From Brevundimonas sp. MYb52 (GTDB lineage: Bacteria > Pseudomonadota > Alphaproteobacteria > Caulobacterales > Caulobacteraceae), in the NCBI RefSeq assembly GCF_002979535.1, contig NZ_PCPB01000001.1:186001-250000 (forward strand): a stretch of DNA of 64,000 nucleotides, written 5' to 3'. The notes below the pieces were generated by a model that was not told where the DNA came from, did no database searches, and saw only the letters and a program-made list of their open reading frames with translations. Below are positions 1-9,271 of this stretch, piece by piece. The position numbers and the translations under genes are program-made. How positions within the stretch are numbered: the first letter of the stretch is position 1; every line of letters starts with the position of its first letter.

Positions 1-23
1 CTGAACTCTGTTCGTCTTACAGA

Positions 24-2195
24 TCATGCGGATTGTTTTATTAAATCCTGCGGCTCACGTCGCGCGGAAGGCGCGGTGTCCTTCGCCAAGTTCTGTTCGC
101 GCTCTACGAGCTCGCCGCGCCGCATTTCCAGTACGCGATCGGCGCGCGCTATGAGGGCGGGGCGATGAGCTACAGCGATACGTGTCATCGGAAGCCTGGA
201 AACGAGTTCGACGATCCGGCTTTCCGTGGCTTCATCAAGATTGGCGGTTCCTTCATCGAGGAACAGGATGGAGGGGTTCCTGTAGAGGGCGCGGGCGAGG
301 AGGACGCGCTGCTTTTGTCCGCCGGACAGAGAGGATCCCATGTCGCCGACCAGGGTAAGGTACTGCATCGGCATCGCTGCGATATCGTCGTGAATGCAGG
401 CCGAAGCCGCAGCGATCTTGACCCGCGCCATATCCAGGTCCGGATCATAGAATGAAATGTTGTCGGCCAAGGTGCCTGACAACAGCCGGTCGTCCTGGGA
501 CACGAAACCGGCTTGCTCGCGCCAGCGACGCCAGATGTTGGGTGTGGCCAGACGATCCGATAGCACCACCTTTCCGGACGTCGGCTGAAGCAGGCCTGTC
601 ATGATTTTCATCAGCGTGGTCTTGCCGCCGCCCGACACTCCGGTGATCACGACAAATTCGCCTTCACGTACGGTGAGGCTGGTCGGGCTGATGATCTGTC
701 GGCCGCCCTCGTCATAGGCGAACGCCACCTGGTCCAGGACGATGTCGCCTTTGGCGACGAAATCGTCGCCGCCCGATCGGTCGTCTTCGGCGCCAGCATG
801 GGAAATATCCGAGAGCCGTTCGAGATGTAACTTCACCAGACGGAATGAGATGAAAGTCCCGATGAGAGCATTGGCGCGGTCGGTGAAGATCTGGCGATAG
901 GCCAGAAAGGCCGTGAGCATGCCGATGGTGAAGCCTTCTCCAGTCAGCGCCATTCTTGCGCCGAAATAAAGGACGGCGACAAGCTGGAGCGCGCCGGTCA
1001 GGGACTGCGTGAACTGCAGGGCGACGTTGAAGCGGCCGAGCATGATGCTGCTGTTGGTGGCTCTTGCGAACAGGTTCCGCCATCCTCCCTCGCGCTCGGC
1101 TTCCCGGCCCATCAGGCGGATGATCGAGGCTGCGCGGACGGTCTCCATGAGATAGGTCTGCTCGCGCGCGACTTCGGCCAGCCGCGCCTCGGATGCACGG
1201 CGCATGGGGCCATAAAGGGCGGCGGCAAAGCATGCGGTCAGAACCGTTGCGCCCATGACGATCCATGCGAGCAGTGGCGCGTAGAAAAGCATGATGACGA
1301 TGGCGACGACGCTCATAAAGCCGTCGATGCCGCTCGATAGCAATCCGCGGGCTAGGGTTTCCTGGACCGAGGCTGCGGAGGACAGGCGGGACATGATGTC
1401 GCCGACATGTCGTTTGTCGAAGAAAGAAGGCGGAAGCCGGAGCAGGTGGCGAACGACGTTGCCCAGTACTTGATAACTCATCGAGTTTATCAGCACTGAC
1501 AGGGTCCAGCCCCGCATGGCCTCGACGACGGCCGTCGTCAGGGCGATGGCAGCAAAAGCTATAGCAATCAGCGCCAGCAGGGGGGCGTCGCTCTGGGCAA
1601 GGGCTCCGTCGATCACAAGTTGCAACTGGAACGGCGCGACGAAGACCAGCAGCTGCAGGATCGCCGAGAGCACGAGGAGTTGAAGGCCAGCGCCCGGCAA
1701 TCCGCTCAACTTTGACCAGAGGTCCGATACCCGGACAGGGCGCCTGTCCGATATGGGCTTGAAGTCCGCTGCCGGTCGCAGTTCGAGGGCGACGCCGGTG
1801 AAACTGCGGGACAACTCGTCCCATGCGACGCGACGCCGTCCGATCGCGGGGTCGAGGATAATTACATGGTCTTTGCCCACGTCTTCCAGAACAACGAAGT
1901 GCGCCATGTTCCAGTGGATGACGGCAGGCAGGTGGACCTTGTCGAGCCCTTGCAGTTCGACCCGCAGGGCCCGGGACGAGAAGTTCAGTCTGTCAGCATA
2001 GTCGATCAACTGGCGCAGCGTCGCGCCTGTGATCGAGACGCTGAACCTCTGCCTCAGGCTATTGAGGTCGATATCATGCCCGTAGTGCCTGGCGACCATA
2101 GCTAGACAGGCCAGTCCGCATTCGGCGGCCTCGCTTGCAAGCACAGGCTGAACTTTCCGGCGCCTGCGAAAACGTGTCTCAAGGATGTCCAGCAT
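24..2195 (-). CDS. C39-peptidase-domain ABC transporter (bacteriocin/peptide exporter type)
   Basis: 723-residue fused exporter: N-terminal C39 peptidase-like domain (about 15-145), six-helix transmembrane domain (about 165-450) and ABC ATPase with Walker A GVSGGGKTT, signature LSGGQKQR and Walker B ILFLDEGT. It would export a peptide or small protein through a HlyD adaptor and an outer-membrane channel. The start is the ATG at 2195, which overlaps the HlyD stop as TGATG; an in-frame start at 2237 lies inside HlyD. The C39 cysteine (C26, in AAECGLACLAM) is present, as are a plausible His (HWNMAHFVV) and Asp (ILDPAIG). The glutamine normally six residues before the cysteine (Q-x5-C) is Ala20, so leader cleavage is uncertain. 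No double-glycine precursor was seen nearby. It is the last gene of a four-gene operon with overlapping ends. Confidence 0.9.
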   Translation of the reverse strand: MLDILETRFRRRRKVQPVLASEAAECGLACLAMVARHYGHDIDLNSLRQRFSVSITGATLRQLIDYADRLNFSSRALRVELQGLDKVHLPAVIHWNMAHFVVLEDVGKDHVIILDPAIGRRRVAWDELSRSFTGVALELRPAADFKPISDRRPVRVSDLWSKLSGLPGAGLQLLVLSAILQLLVFVAPFQLQLVIDGALAQSDAPLLALIAIAFAAIALTTAVVEAMRGWTLSVLINSMSYQVLGNVVRHLLRLPPSFFDKRHVGDIMSRLSSAASVQETLARGLLSSGIDGFMSVVAIVIMLFYAPLLAWIVMGATVLTACFAAALYGPMRRASEARLAEVAREQTYLMETVRAASIIRLMGREAEREGGWRNLFARATNSSIMLGRFNVALQFTQSLTGALQLVAVLYFGARMALTGEGFTIGMLTAFLAYRQIFTDRANALIGTFISFRLVKLHLERLSDISHAGAEDDRSGGDDFVAKGDIVLDQVAFAYDEGGRQIISPTSLTVREGEFVVITGVSGGGKTTLMKIMTGLLQPTSGKVVLSDRLATPNIWRRWREQAGFVSQDDRLLSGTLADNISFYDPDLDMARVKIAAASACIHDDIAAMPMQYLTLVGDMGSSLSGGQKQRVLLARALYRNPSILFLDEGTANLDEATESRIVELVSRLPMTRIAVAHRPALIARADRVLEMRRGELVEREQNLAKDTAPSARREPQDLIKQSA

Positions 2196-3448
2196 CAGGC
2201 GCGTCTTCCCGCGTCGCGAATAGGGTCGGTCAACCACTGGATTAGGGTGCGCTTGCCGGTAACCACCGAAGCCCGTAGCGTCATGCCGGGCTGGACATTG
2301 GATCTTTGCCCGTAGGCCAAAATCTCCCGGGAACTCAGGCTTGCGCGCACCCTGTAGACGGGCTCGACTCCCTGTCCGGGAACTGGGGCTGAGGTGACCG
2401 TCGTGGGGGCTCCGGCAATGCTGGTGATGAAGCCCTCGCCGGAGCCGAAACGCTGATAGGGGAAGGCGTCGTACTGGAGGCGCACGGGCTGACCGGTCCG
2501 CATCATTCCGATCGACCTGACGGGTACCTGGAGCTCCGCCTCAAGACGGGCGTCCCGGGGCACCACGATCGCCAGGATCCGATCACTTGTGACCGGGTCG
2601 CCGGGGGAGGCCGAAAGCGCGGCGACACGGCCGTCCATGGGACTGGTCAGGACCCAGCGGTTCCTCGCGCCAATCTCGGCGCGTTGCTGCTGATATTGCG
2701 TATCGGCGCCGTCGAGTTCAGCCTGTCGCCGGAGTTCCGATTGTCGTCCGGCCTCGATGAGGCTGCGGGTCTGTTCGATTTCGCCGCCGAGGGTCAGTAC
2801 ATCGCTTTCCGCGTCGTCGAGGTCGGCCTGGGCCTGGATCACCGCCGTGGCTCGCTGGGCTCGCTCTCTTTCGGGTGCGAAGCCGTTGCCGGCGAGTTGC
2901 TCGATCCGGGCGAGGTCGCGTCCGGCAAGGGCGAGAGATTGCCGCCGTCCCTCCACTCTGCGGCGGGCACCCACGAGGCGGGCCTGCTGGGCGGCAAGCA
3001 GGGCGGTAAGTCTCGCGCGATCCGCTTCAAGAGTCTGGCGCTCCGCTTCGCTGCGACGCTGCACCGCCGCTTGCTCGCGTTCGAGGGAGGCGTTCGCTAA
3101 GGCCGACAATTCAGCGACCTGCATCGACGACGTCAGGATGGTGTCCGAAGCGACGATCTCGATCAGGGCTTCACCCCGGGCCACCACCTGCCCCTCCTCT
3201 ACGAGCAGGCGTTCCACGCGTCCGCTCGCAGGTGACGCCAGGCGAGCCAGACCGGAGGAGGGGGTTATGACGCCAGGTACAAGTTCCCTGCGGGCGTAGG
3301 GGACGATGCAAGCCCCGGTGACAGCCGCCACGACAAGGGCCAGAAGGGTCGCCGTAAGGGTGCGGGTGCTGAGCGGAACGGCGAGGTTGACCTCTCCTTC
3401 GATCCGACGCTCGAGGGCGTGAGCCGCCTCCTGCCGGAAGAGCGTCAT
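2195..3448 (-). CDS. HlyD-family periplasmic adaptor (membrane fusion protein)
   Basis: 417 residues. A short cytoplasmic tail is followed by one transmembrane helix (about 26-48), a lipoyl half-motif (SPASGRVERLLVEEGQVV), a long Glu/Arg/Ala-rich coiled-coil hairpin (about 110-250), a second lipoyl half (LTSPMDGRVAALSASPGDPV) and a beta-barrel domain. Such proteins join an inner-membrane ABC exporter to an outer-membrane channel. The start is the ATG at 3448, coupled to the upstream stop as ATGA; a longer in-frame start at 3511 lies within the previous gene. The downstream ABC gene overlaps by one base. No TolC-like gene is in the window, so the outer-membrane channel is probably encoded elsewhere or beyond the left edge. 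Confidence 0.9.
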   Translation of the reverse strand: MTLFRQEAAHALERRIEGEVNLAVPLSTRTLTATLLALVVAAVTGACIVPYARRELVPGVITPSSGLARLASPASGRVERLLVEEGQVVARGEALIEIVASDTILTSSMQVAELSALANASLEREQAAVQRRSEAERQTLEADRARLTALLAAQQARLVGARRRVEGRRQSLALAGRDLARIEQLAGNGFAPERERAQRATAVIQAQADLDDAESDVLTLGGEIEQTRSLIEAGRQSELRRQAELDGADTQYQQQRAEIGARNRWVLTSPMDGRVAALSASPGDPVTSDRILAIVVPRDARLEAELQVPVRSIGMMRTGQPVRLQYDAFPYQRFGSGEGFITSIAGAPTTVTSAPVPGQGVEPVYRVRASLSSREILAYGQRSNVQPGMTLRASVVTGKRTLIQWLTDPIRDAGRRA

Positions 3449-4956
3449 TGGGGCGCAACGCCGGAGTCCAGAACCTGGAAGCTGGCTTTCGGAGCCTCGA
3501 AGCGGGCGCATTTCAGGGCGATCCGGGCGTCGTTGGCGACAACCTCGATCTGGTCTTGCTGTTCGCAGGCGTTGCGGGCCGCCTCATAGGCCTGCAGCGA
3601 GGCGGAACGGACGTCAAAGCCGGCGACGGAGGCAATTCGCGCCTGACTCGGTAAGGTCGGACAGCGGGTATCGACATCGAGCGTCACACCGGATGGGTCA
3701 TCGAAGTAGCCGTAGGAGCGTGACGTGCAGTTGGCGGCGAGCAGGGGCTGGAGGAGGGCCTTGCGATAGTCTTCGGCAGCGCCTTCATAAGTCACACGGG
3801 CCCCGGCGGCGTTCATGGCTTCGGCTAGCGCCTCCACCTTCCCGCCGAAGACGAACAGGCGCCATGTCGGGGCGTTCCAGCCCGAGGCCTCAAATACTGC
3901 TTCCATGGCTGGCCAGTCGTAGCCTTTCCCTGTCGTCGAAGCCGAGCGTCCGATAAGGGCGCGCCAGAACTCATAGTGGTCTGCACCATGACGGCGGAGG
4001 TCCAGATCCAGAAGCCAACTGGCGATTGCGCCGCAATCATAGTCTTCGACGCGGCCGCGCCCGATTTTCTCAAGGCCGCCATCGCCGACGGCCTCAAGGC
4101 AGCGGTTCAACCTCGCGCCGAGCAGCCAGTTGAACTCGACGGGGGAAAAGTCCTTCTCCTCCAGACTCATCAGACCGCCAACGTACTCAGCCGCGCCCTC
4201 ATAGACCCAGACGGGCAGATTTGCGGACGCGGCCGTTTCGGACATGTTCCAGCGATGGAACAGTTCGTGGCGAAGGAGGGGGCGGACCTGGGTCCGGAGA
4301 ACGTCCTCGTTCAACGCTGCCTCAAAGGCCGGACGAACTTCAAACAGGACTGTGCCGGATCGATCGACATGGGCGACGATGCCTGAGGGAGCGTTTGGCG
4401 TCACGGTTACGCCGATGAAACGGCTCACGGCAGAGGGCGAGCCAAGGCGACGTTCAAGGGATTGCAATGTGGAGGCAGATGCTGACCCGATCGCCTGCGC
4501 GATCGGCGAGTTTTTCGCCGAAAGCGTATCAGTCAGCGGCTCGTCAGTGCGGGGTATGACGACGTAGGAGCCATTGCGGCAAGCGGTGCGGGTGACGCCC
4601 CGGTCGGTGCGGATGTCGATCACGCTGGCGCCGAGGCATTCGGGGAGAACGGCCGGTGCATAGACGAACCAGGCCTGGTCGCCGACGTCGGCGACGATCG
4701 GGTACATCGCCTTTCGCGCCTCGAAGGGGACGTCGATCGTGAAGGCCTCCGGGTCGCCGTCGCGCAACAAGGCGATTTCCGTGCCATCGGTAATCTGTCG
4801 GGCGCTCCCATCCCGTTGGTCCGGAGCGTCAATTTCGTAGCGCAGGCGGACGCCGGAGCCGGACTGTGTCAGTTGAACGAGCGGCGTTTGGGCAGCGCAG
4901 GCCGAAAATGCGAGGGTGGTGATGGCCAGACCGGTGGAAACAAAAATCTTACGCAC
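3445..4956 (-). CDS. Putative HExxH metallopeptidase (peptidase-MA/M61-like), lipoprotein
   Basis: 503 residues. The N-terminus (MRKIFVSTGLAITTLAFSAC) is a signal peptide ending in a cysteine; the lipobox is imperfect (Phe at -3), so it may be a lipoprotein or simply secreted. The central motif HELFHRWN (H230, E231, H234) followed after 18 residues by WVYEGAAEYVGG (E253/E257) fits a gluzincin zinc site like those of M61 and peptidase-MA families. The C-terminal quarter holds paired cysteines and is otherwise unrecognised. It sits between AraC (8-base overlap) and HlyD (4-base overlap), so it is made with the exporter. It may process or mature the exported peptide, which would matter if the exporter's own C39 domain is inactive. 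Family assignment is from the motif only. Confidence 0.6.
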   Translation of the reverse strand: MRKIFVSTGLAITTLAFSACAAQTPLVQLTQSGSGVRLRYEIDAPDQRDGSARQITDGTEIALLRDGDPEAFTIDVPFEARKAMYPIVADVGDQAWFVYAPAVLPECLGASVIDIRTDRGVTRTACRNGSYVVIPRTDEPLTDTLSAKNSPIAQAIGSASASTLQSLERRLGSPSAVSRFIGVTVTPNAPSGIVAHVDRSGTVLFEVRPAFEAALNEDVLRTQVRPLLRHELFHRWNMSETAASANLPVWVYEGAAEYVGGLMSLEEKDFSPVEFNWLLGARLNRCLEAVGDGGLEKIGRGRVEDYDCGAIASWLLDLDLRRHGADHYEFWRALIGRSASTTGKGYDWPAMEAVFEASGWNAPTWRLFVFGGKVEALAEAMNAAGARVTYEGAAEDYRKALLQPLLAANCTSRSYGYFDDPSGVTLDVDTRCPTLPSQARIASVAGFDVRSASLQAYEAARNACEQQDQIEVVANDARIALKCARFEAPKASFQVLDSGVAPQ

Positions 4957-5728
4957 CTAGGGAGACCTTTTCGGACGGGGGCGATGAGGTTTGAGGCGAG
5001 GGCGGCTTCTGAAGTCGCCCGGGTGTCGTGCTCCAGCGCGCCTTAAAAGCGGCAGTGAAATGCGCCTGACTTGAGAACCCGGTTGCGAAGGCGATTTCGA
5101 CGAGCGATGCGTGCTGTTGCTCGACCAGACTGCGAGCGACGTCCAAGCGTCGCCCGAGAACATAGGCAGCGGGCGTGGTGCCGTAATGGTCCGCGAAAAG
5201 GCGGGATAGCTGGCCTTGTGACAGACGGGTGGCGCGGCACAGGTCCTCGATTTTGAGAGATCCCGCCAGATGAGTGTCAATATGGGCGGTCAGTTGCTCT
5301 AGCGTCCGGCGATCGCGAGACGCGGATGCGCTGTCCGACCCTGCAGACGAGGCTTCCGCAGCCATGGCGATCAGCAAGCTTCCTCGCAACCGCAACTCCC
5401 GACGAGCCATCAGGTCAAGGTCTTCGTCGCGAGCGCGGCTGAGAAACCTGTCCAGTTCATCTCTCAGGGGCAGGGAACTCACGGCGCCCGACGTCAGTCG
5501 GGCGTTGATTCGGTCCGCCGGATCGTATGCTTCGGTCGCAAGCGGCAGGGTGCAGAGGACAATGTAGCGGTCGACCGGAATCGGCCGCGGAGCCTGTTCT
5601 TTTCTGAGATCGATGACCACGCCGCGCGGGTCGCGGCTGTGGGGCGCCAGGGCGATGACGAAATGAGTCGGAATCTGACGCCAGTCAAACGACCTGGATT
5701 CATCTAGTTCGACCAGCGCCAAAGCCAC
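4949..5728 (-). CDS. AraC-family transcriptional regulator
   Basis: 259 residues. The C-terminal 100 residues carry two helix-turn-helix motifs typical of AraC/XylS (LCRATRLSQGQLSRLFADHY and VEIAFATGFSSQAHFTAAFK). The N-terminal half is a divergent ligand/dimerisation domain. I chose the GTG at 5728 because it follows a strong ribosome site (GGGAGG at 5740-5735, six-base spacing); an in-frame ATG at 5770 would add 14 residues but lacks such a site. A TTGACA lies upstream on the same strand near 5790. It is the first gene of the peptidase-HlyD-exporter operon and overlaps the next gene by eight bases, so it probably regulates that operon. Confidence 0.85.
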   Translation of the reverse strand: MALALVELDESRSFDWRQIPTHFVIALAPHSRDPRGVVIDLRKEQAPRPIPVDRYIVLCTLPLATEAYDPADRINARLTSGAVSSLPLRDELDRFLSRARDEDLDLMARRELRLRGSLLIAMAAEASSAGSDSASASRDRRTLEQLTAHIDTHLAGSLKIEDLCRATRLSQGQLSRLFADHYGTTPAAYVLGRRLDVARSLVEQQHASLVEIAFATGFSSQAHFTAAFKARWSTTPGRLQKPPSPQTSSPPSEKVSLGA

Positions 5729-6429
5729 TTGCGCCCTCCCGAAGCACAACCAGTGCGAACAATTGCACAATCGTAAATGGCTCTGTCAAGCGATGTTACG
5801 CGAAAAGGGTCCGGCATCCGGATTGAAACGAAACCTCTTGAAATTCGAGCCGTATTGACAGTGGGCCTCCCTCGCGCGCCGGATCCAATCCGGCGCACGG
5901 TTCAGGGATGACGCCGGCTATCCCTGAATCGGGAGGGACCCGTTTCGATCCGCGACTCTGACGGGACGGGATGCGCCTCGACGGTGTCCGCCTTCACCTC
6001 AACGCTCCGGATCTGTGAATGCCTATGCTCTCTCGGTCCAGGACAAGGGGGATGGGTCGGAGGTCTTCAACTCCTTCGTCCAGAGGCGGCGCGTAGTCGA
6101 CTAGACCGTGTTCCTTCGGCATTGCAGACGCAGTCGTTGGTGGATCGACCTCGGTCCACACTGGGTAGGCCTCGATGTCCTCGTCGCCGTAGGCGTTCAC
6201 CTCGTGGGAGGCGTTCACGAGGATAGGCGGGCGAAAAACCTCCTATCGCGAAACATGGCGTCGCTTGGGCGTTCACACCCTTGCCCCATCCACTCTGGAA
6301 CCCGGCGGCGCATGCTACGCGGGTTCGACCTTCGCCTCTTAACGTCGAAGCGCTGCTCTCTGGCTAGGCAGTTGCAACGGCCTGGCTTAGGCTTCGACCA
6401 CTGGTTGTGGGAAATTGGCGAGGGAACGG
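5729..6429. other. Divergent intergenic region with no confident gene
   Basis: This 700-base stretch separates the minus-strand exporter operon from the plus-strand receptor. It holds two adjacent hairpins (listed separately) and should contain the AraC-operon promoter. A minus-strand frame at 5994-6218, starting with GTG, reads a protein-like 74-residue sequence rich in Asp, Glu and Pro, but it has no ribosome site and no recognised relative; it may be a remnant of a lost gene. No double-glycine leader peptide was found in any frame I inspected. Confidence 0.5.
5876..5928. repeat. Two adjacent intergenic hairpins (REP-like or bidirectional stop)
   Basis: The first stem is GCGCCGGAT (5876-5884) and ATCCGGCGC (5888-5896), nine perfect pairs around a three-base loop. 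The second is TTCAGGGAT (5901-5909) and ATCCCTGAA (5920-5928), nine perfect pairs around a ten-base loop, extendable by two pairs with one wobble. Neither is followed by a T-run, so they are not textbook terminators. Tandem hairpins between divergent genes resemble REP-type elements, but no second copy was noticed in this window. Confidence 0.6.
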
Positions 6430-8598
6430 ATGTCGTGGCTGCCGCTAGCTGTCGCCGCCGCTATAGGGCCTGGCCTCCTCGCGGATGAATCTGTGATGAT
6501 GGGCGACCGACCGTCCCAGTCTGCTGTTCAAACTCTCGACGAGCCCGTTCAGGTTGAGGACGTCGAGGTGTTCGGCCGTCGGGGCGCGGCCCTGACGCCC
6601 CCTGAAGTCGAACTCGACGGATCGGATATCGATGCCCTCGGCGCCTGGAGCATCGAAGAAGTGCTTCAGCGCATGGAAGAGACCCTGGGCCTTGGCGAAG
6701 GGGCCATGGTCCTGATCAATGGTCAGCCAACGCCCAATCTCTCAGCCTATACAGGTTTTCCGTCCGACGCTCTGGAGCGGACCGAGGTCCTGCCGCCGGA
6801 GGCGGCCGGGGTTTATGGCGCGGCGTCAGGCCAACGGGTGGTCAATCTGGTCCTGCAGTCCCACTTCTCAAGTTATGATGGCCGCCTCGCCGGATCGCGA
6901 CCGACCCAGGGCGGGGCGTCTTCGGCGTCTGGCGATCTGCGCCGTTCCGCCATAGAGGGGCGAAACACGCATCAGGCCGGGTTTCGCCTGTCACGAGATA
7001 CGGCGCTGCGTGCGGGGGAACGCGACCATTATCTCGCGACCGAAGGGCCGGGCGGAGCGTCCGTAACCCTGCGGCCAGCGTCGGATATGGCCATGATCAA
7101 CCTCAACCTGACCCGTGGATTTGGGGACTGGTCCGGCGTTTTTACTGTGAGCGGCCAGACCCAGGACAGCCGTTCCGTCGTCCGCTCTGGAGGCGGCGGC
7201 GTCGAGACTGAACGGAGCTCCGACGCACTCGCGGCGACAGCGGGCTTCAGCGGAAGATCAAACGGGTGGTTCTTGCAGGGCAACCTCAGCGGGCGTGTGG
7301 CTCGCAGCGGCGAGAACGGCCTTCAAGGTCTGGCGAACCGCACCCGGACCTTCGGCCTGGCTGGATCCGCCCAAAGACCGTTCTTCGATCTGCCGACAGG
7401 CGCAGTGACGGCCAACCTGAGCGCCAACCTCATGATGAGCCGTTCGGAGGGGGATCGCGACGGACTTAGAATCGACGATCGGTTTCAATCGGCAGACGCG
7501 CGAGGGACGCTGGCGGTACCCCTGTCCAAGGCTGGCGTCGAATCGCTCCAGGGGCGGTTGATCGGTGACCTTGCGGCGACCTTTGGCGCGGGGGCGAGGC
7601 TGGACGGCGGAGAGGAGTTGAACGCCGGACTGACATGGACCCCGCGGCGAAGCTTGCGCCTGAATGGCGAGTGGGCGATTTCCCACGAGGGCGTGCCGGA
7701 CGCGCTGAGAACCGAGCCGGAGTATTTCGGCCCGCCGATCGTGGTCTTCGACTTTCGGGCTGGCGAAGCAGTCGAGATTCTGCCCTTGCGGGGCGGCAAT
7801 CCCGACCTGCAGCCGCCAGAGTCGGAGAGGTTGTCTGTGATGACGTCGCTCGGGCCCTTCACAACATGGGCTCTATCCGGAAATCTGGCCTACCAGCGTG
7901 CGCAGTCAACAAACGGCATAGGCGTCCTTCCTGGGCTCACGGAAGATGTGGAGGCGGCCTTTCCCGATCATATCCGCCGCGATTCAGACGGGCGACTTGT
8001 CAGCATCGACTATCGGCCGATGAATCTCGGTTCGACGTTGATCGAGAGCCTGAATACGGGCTTCAACTTCAATCTTCCACGTGCGGCGAATGTACCCAGG
8101 GACGAAGCGACGGTGTTGCGGATCGCCGTCAACCACAGCTTCCATCTCTCCAACCGGGTCCGCCTTCGCGCCGGTTTGCCTGAATTGGATCGCTTGAAGG
8201 GAGATGGCGGAGGTCTGTCGCGCCAGAGCGGGCGATTGACGATCGACGCGCGACGCGGGCGCTGGGGCGCCAATGTTTCTGCTCAACGGCAGGAAGGCTA
8301 CCGAACCCGGCGGTTCGCCGGCCAGGATGACACTGAGGATCTTGTCATCGCTCCCTTCAGCACGCTCGATCTGAGGTTCAGCTTCCAGATGAACGCCAGC
8401 GGATCCAGGACCGGAGCAGTGGATGGATCGAGACGGCGAAAGAGCGGCGGGCTTCAGCTCAATCTCGATGTCGAGAACCTCTTCGACGCCCGTCGTGAAG
8501 CCCGTTTAGGCGACGGGGCAGCGGCCCCCGGTTACGGTCGCGATGTCCAGGATCCTTTGGGGCGTACGGTCCGGCTGACGTTGCAACGTCGCTTCTGA
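6430..8598 (+). CDS. TonB-dependent receptor (plug and barrel, no STN domain)
   Basis: 722-residue outer-membrane receptor. After a short signal-like N-terminus comes a plug domain (about 45-150) with the typical patterns LINGQPTPNLSAYTGFPSDA and LPPEAAGVYGA. A beta-barrel follows and ends in a C-terminal aromatic (VRLTLQRRF), with the common near-C-terminal motif LDVENLFDARREARLG. The ATG at 6430 has GAGGG five bases upstream and is preferred over an upstream in-frame TTG at 6415. It is shorter than the other two receptors here. It is followed directly by an ECF sigma/FecR pair, which suggests shared regulation. The substrate is unknown; siderophore, peptide or glycan are all possible. Confidence 0.8.
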   Translation: MSWLPLAVAAAIGPGLLADESVMMGDRPSQSAVQTLDEPVQVEDVEVFGRRGAALTPPEVELDGSDIDALGAWSIEEVLQRMEETLGLGEGAMVLINGQPTPNLSAYTGFPSDALERTEVLPPEAAGVYGAASGQRVVNLVLQSHFSSYDGRLAGSRPTQGGASSASGDLRRSAIEGRNTHQAGFRLSRDTALRAGERDHYLATEGPGGASVTLRPASDMAMINLNLTRGFGDWSGVFTVSGQTQDSRSVVRSGGGGVETERSSDALAATAGFSGRSNGWFLQGNLSGRVARSGENGLQGLANRTRTFGLAGSAQRPFFDLPTGAVTANLSANLMMSRSEGDRDGLRIDDRFQSADARGTLAVPLSKAGVESLQGRLIGDLAATFGAGARLDGGEELNAGLTWTPRRSLRLNGEWAISHEGVPDALRTEPEYFGPPIVVFDFRAGEAVEILPLRGGNPDLQPPESERLSVMTSLGPFTTWALSGNLAYQRAQSTNGIGVLPGLTEDVEAAFPDHIRRDSDGRLVSIDYRPMNLGSTLIESLNTGFNFNLPRAANVPRDEATVLRIAVNHSFHLSNRVRLRAGLPELDRLKGDGGGLSRQSGRLTIDARRGRWGANVSAQRQEGYRTRRFAGQDDTEDLVIAPFSTLDLRFSFQMNASGSRTGAVDGSRRRKSGGLQLNLDVENLFDARREARLGDGAAAPGYGRDVQDPLGRTVRLTLQRRF

Positions 8599-8676
8599 AC
8601 CAGTGGGCCGGGTTGACGGACCGCACAAGCTGGGCTGAGAGTGCATCCTCGGCGAACGATGATCCGGGGAGGGGTC

Positions 8677-9204
8677 ATGGTGAAGCGACCCCTGCAACCA
8701 GTGATCCGGGACGATCTGGACGCGGCCATACGATCCAGCGCCGACGGGCTGCGGGCCATTACGCGACGCGTTGACGGCGACGCCGCCGACCTGGCCCAGG
8801 ACGCCTGTCTGAAGCTTGTGGAAACGGCAGGCCGGGAACCTGTGAAGGCCCCGGCCCATCTCTTGTACCGTCTGGCACGGAACCTGGTGATCGACCGACT
8901 TCGACATCGGGCGCTTACATCTCGTCTGATGAGGCCCGAAGAAAGCTACGACCAGCATCCCTGCGCGGCGCCCGATCCTGAGCGCGTCCTTCTAGCGAAC
9001 GAGCGCCTTCGAAGAGCTCTGAAGGTGATCGACGCCATGCCGGATCGACGAAGGGAAGCCTTTCTGATGCACAGAATAGATGGCCTGAGCTACGTGGAAA
9101 TCGCGCGCGCCATGGGGGTGGGGATCAAGGCGGTCGAAAAGCACCTTTCCAGCGCGATGCTGGAACTCACGCAGAAAATGCAGGCGGACGAATTCGACAG
9201 GTAG
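8677..9204 (+). CDS. ECF RNA polymerase sigma factor (FecI-like)
   Basis: 175 residues with sigma region 2 (DAADLAQDACLKL, then LLYRLARNLVIDRLRHR) and region 4 (DRRREAFLMHRIDGLSYVEI, then a helix-turn-helix ending KAVEKHLSSAM). The FecI group is activated through a FecR partner when an outer-membrane receptor binds its ligand. GGGGAGGGG precedes the ATG at 8677; the GTG at 8680 or an ATG at 8659 are alternatives. The FecR-like gene begins 68 bases later and a STN-containing receptor follows, which completes a cell-surface signalling set. Regulated promoters were not identified with confidence. Confidence 0.88.
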   Translation: MVKRPLQPVIRDDLDAAIRSSADGLRAITRRVDGDAADLAQDACLKLVETAGREPVKAPAHLLYRLARNLVIDRLRHRALTSRLMRPEESYDQHPCAAPDPERVLLANERLRRALKVIDAMPDRRREAFLMHRIDGLSYVEIARAMGVGIKAVEKHLSSAMLELTQKMQADEFDR

Positions 9205-9271
9205 GGAATAGCGCTGTTCGTTCGTCTATGTTGGTATCCACCGGTCTCCCACGCCGTCAGCGCTTCGGCCC

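Noticed and set aside
5994..6218. A minus-strand 74-codon gene with GTG start
   Set aside because: The sequence is protein-like, but there is no ribosome site, no family and an in-frame stop just upstream; kept only as a possible remnant.
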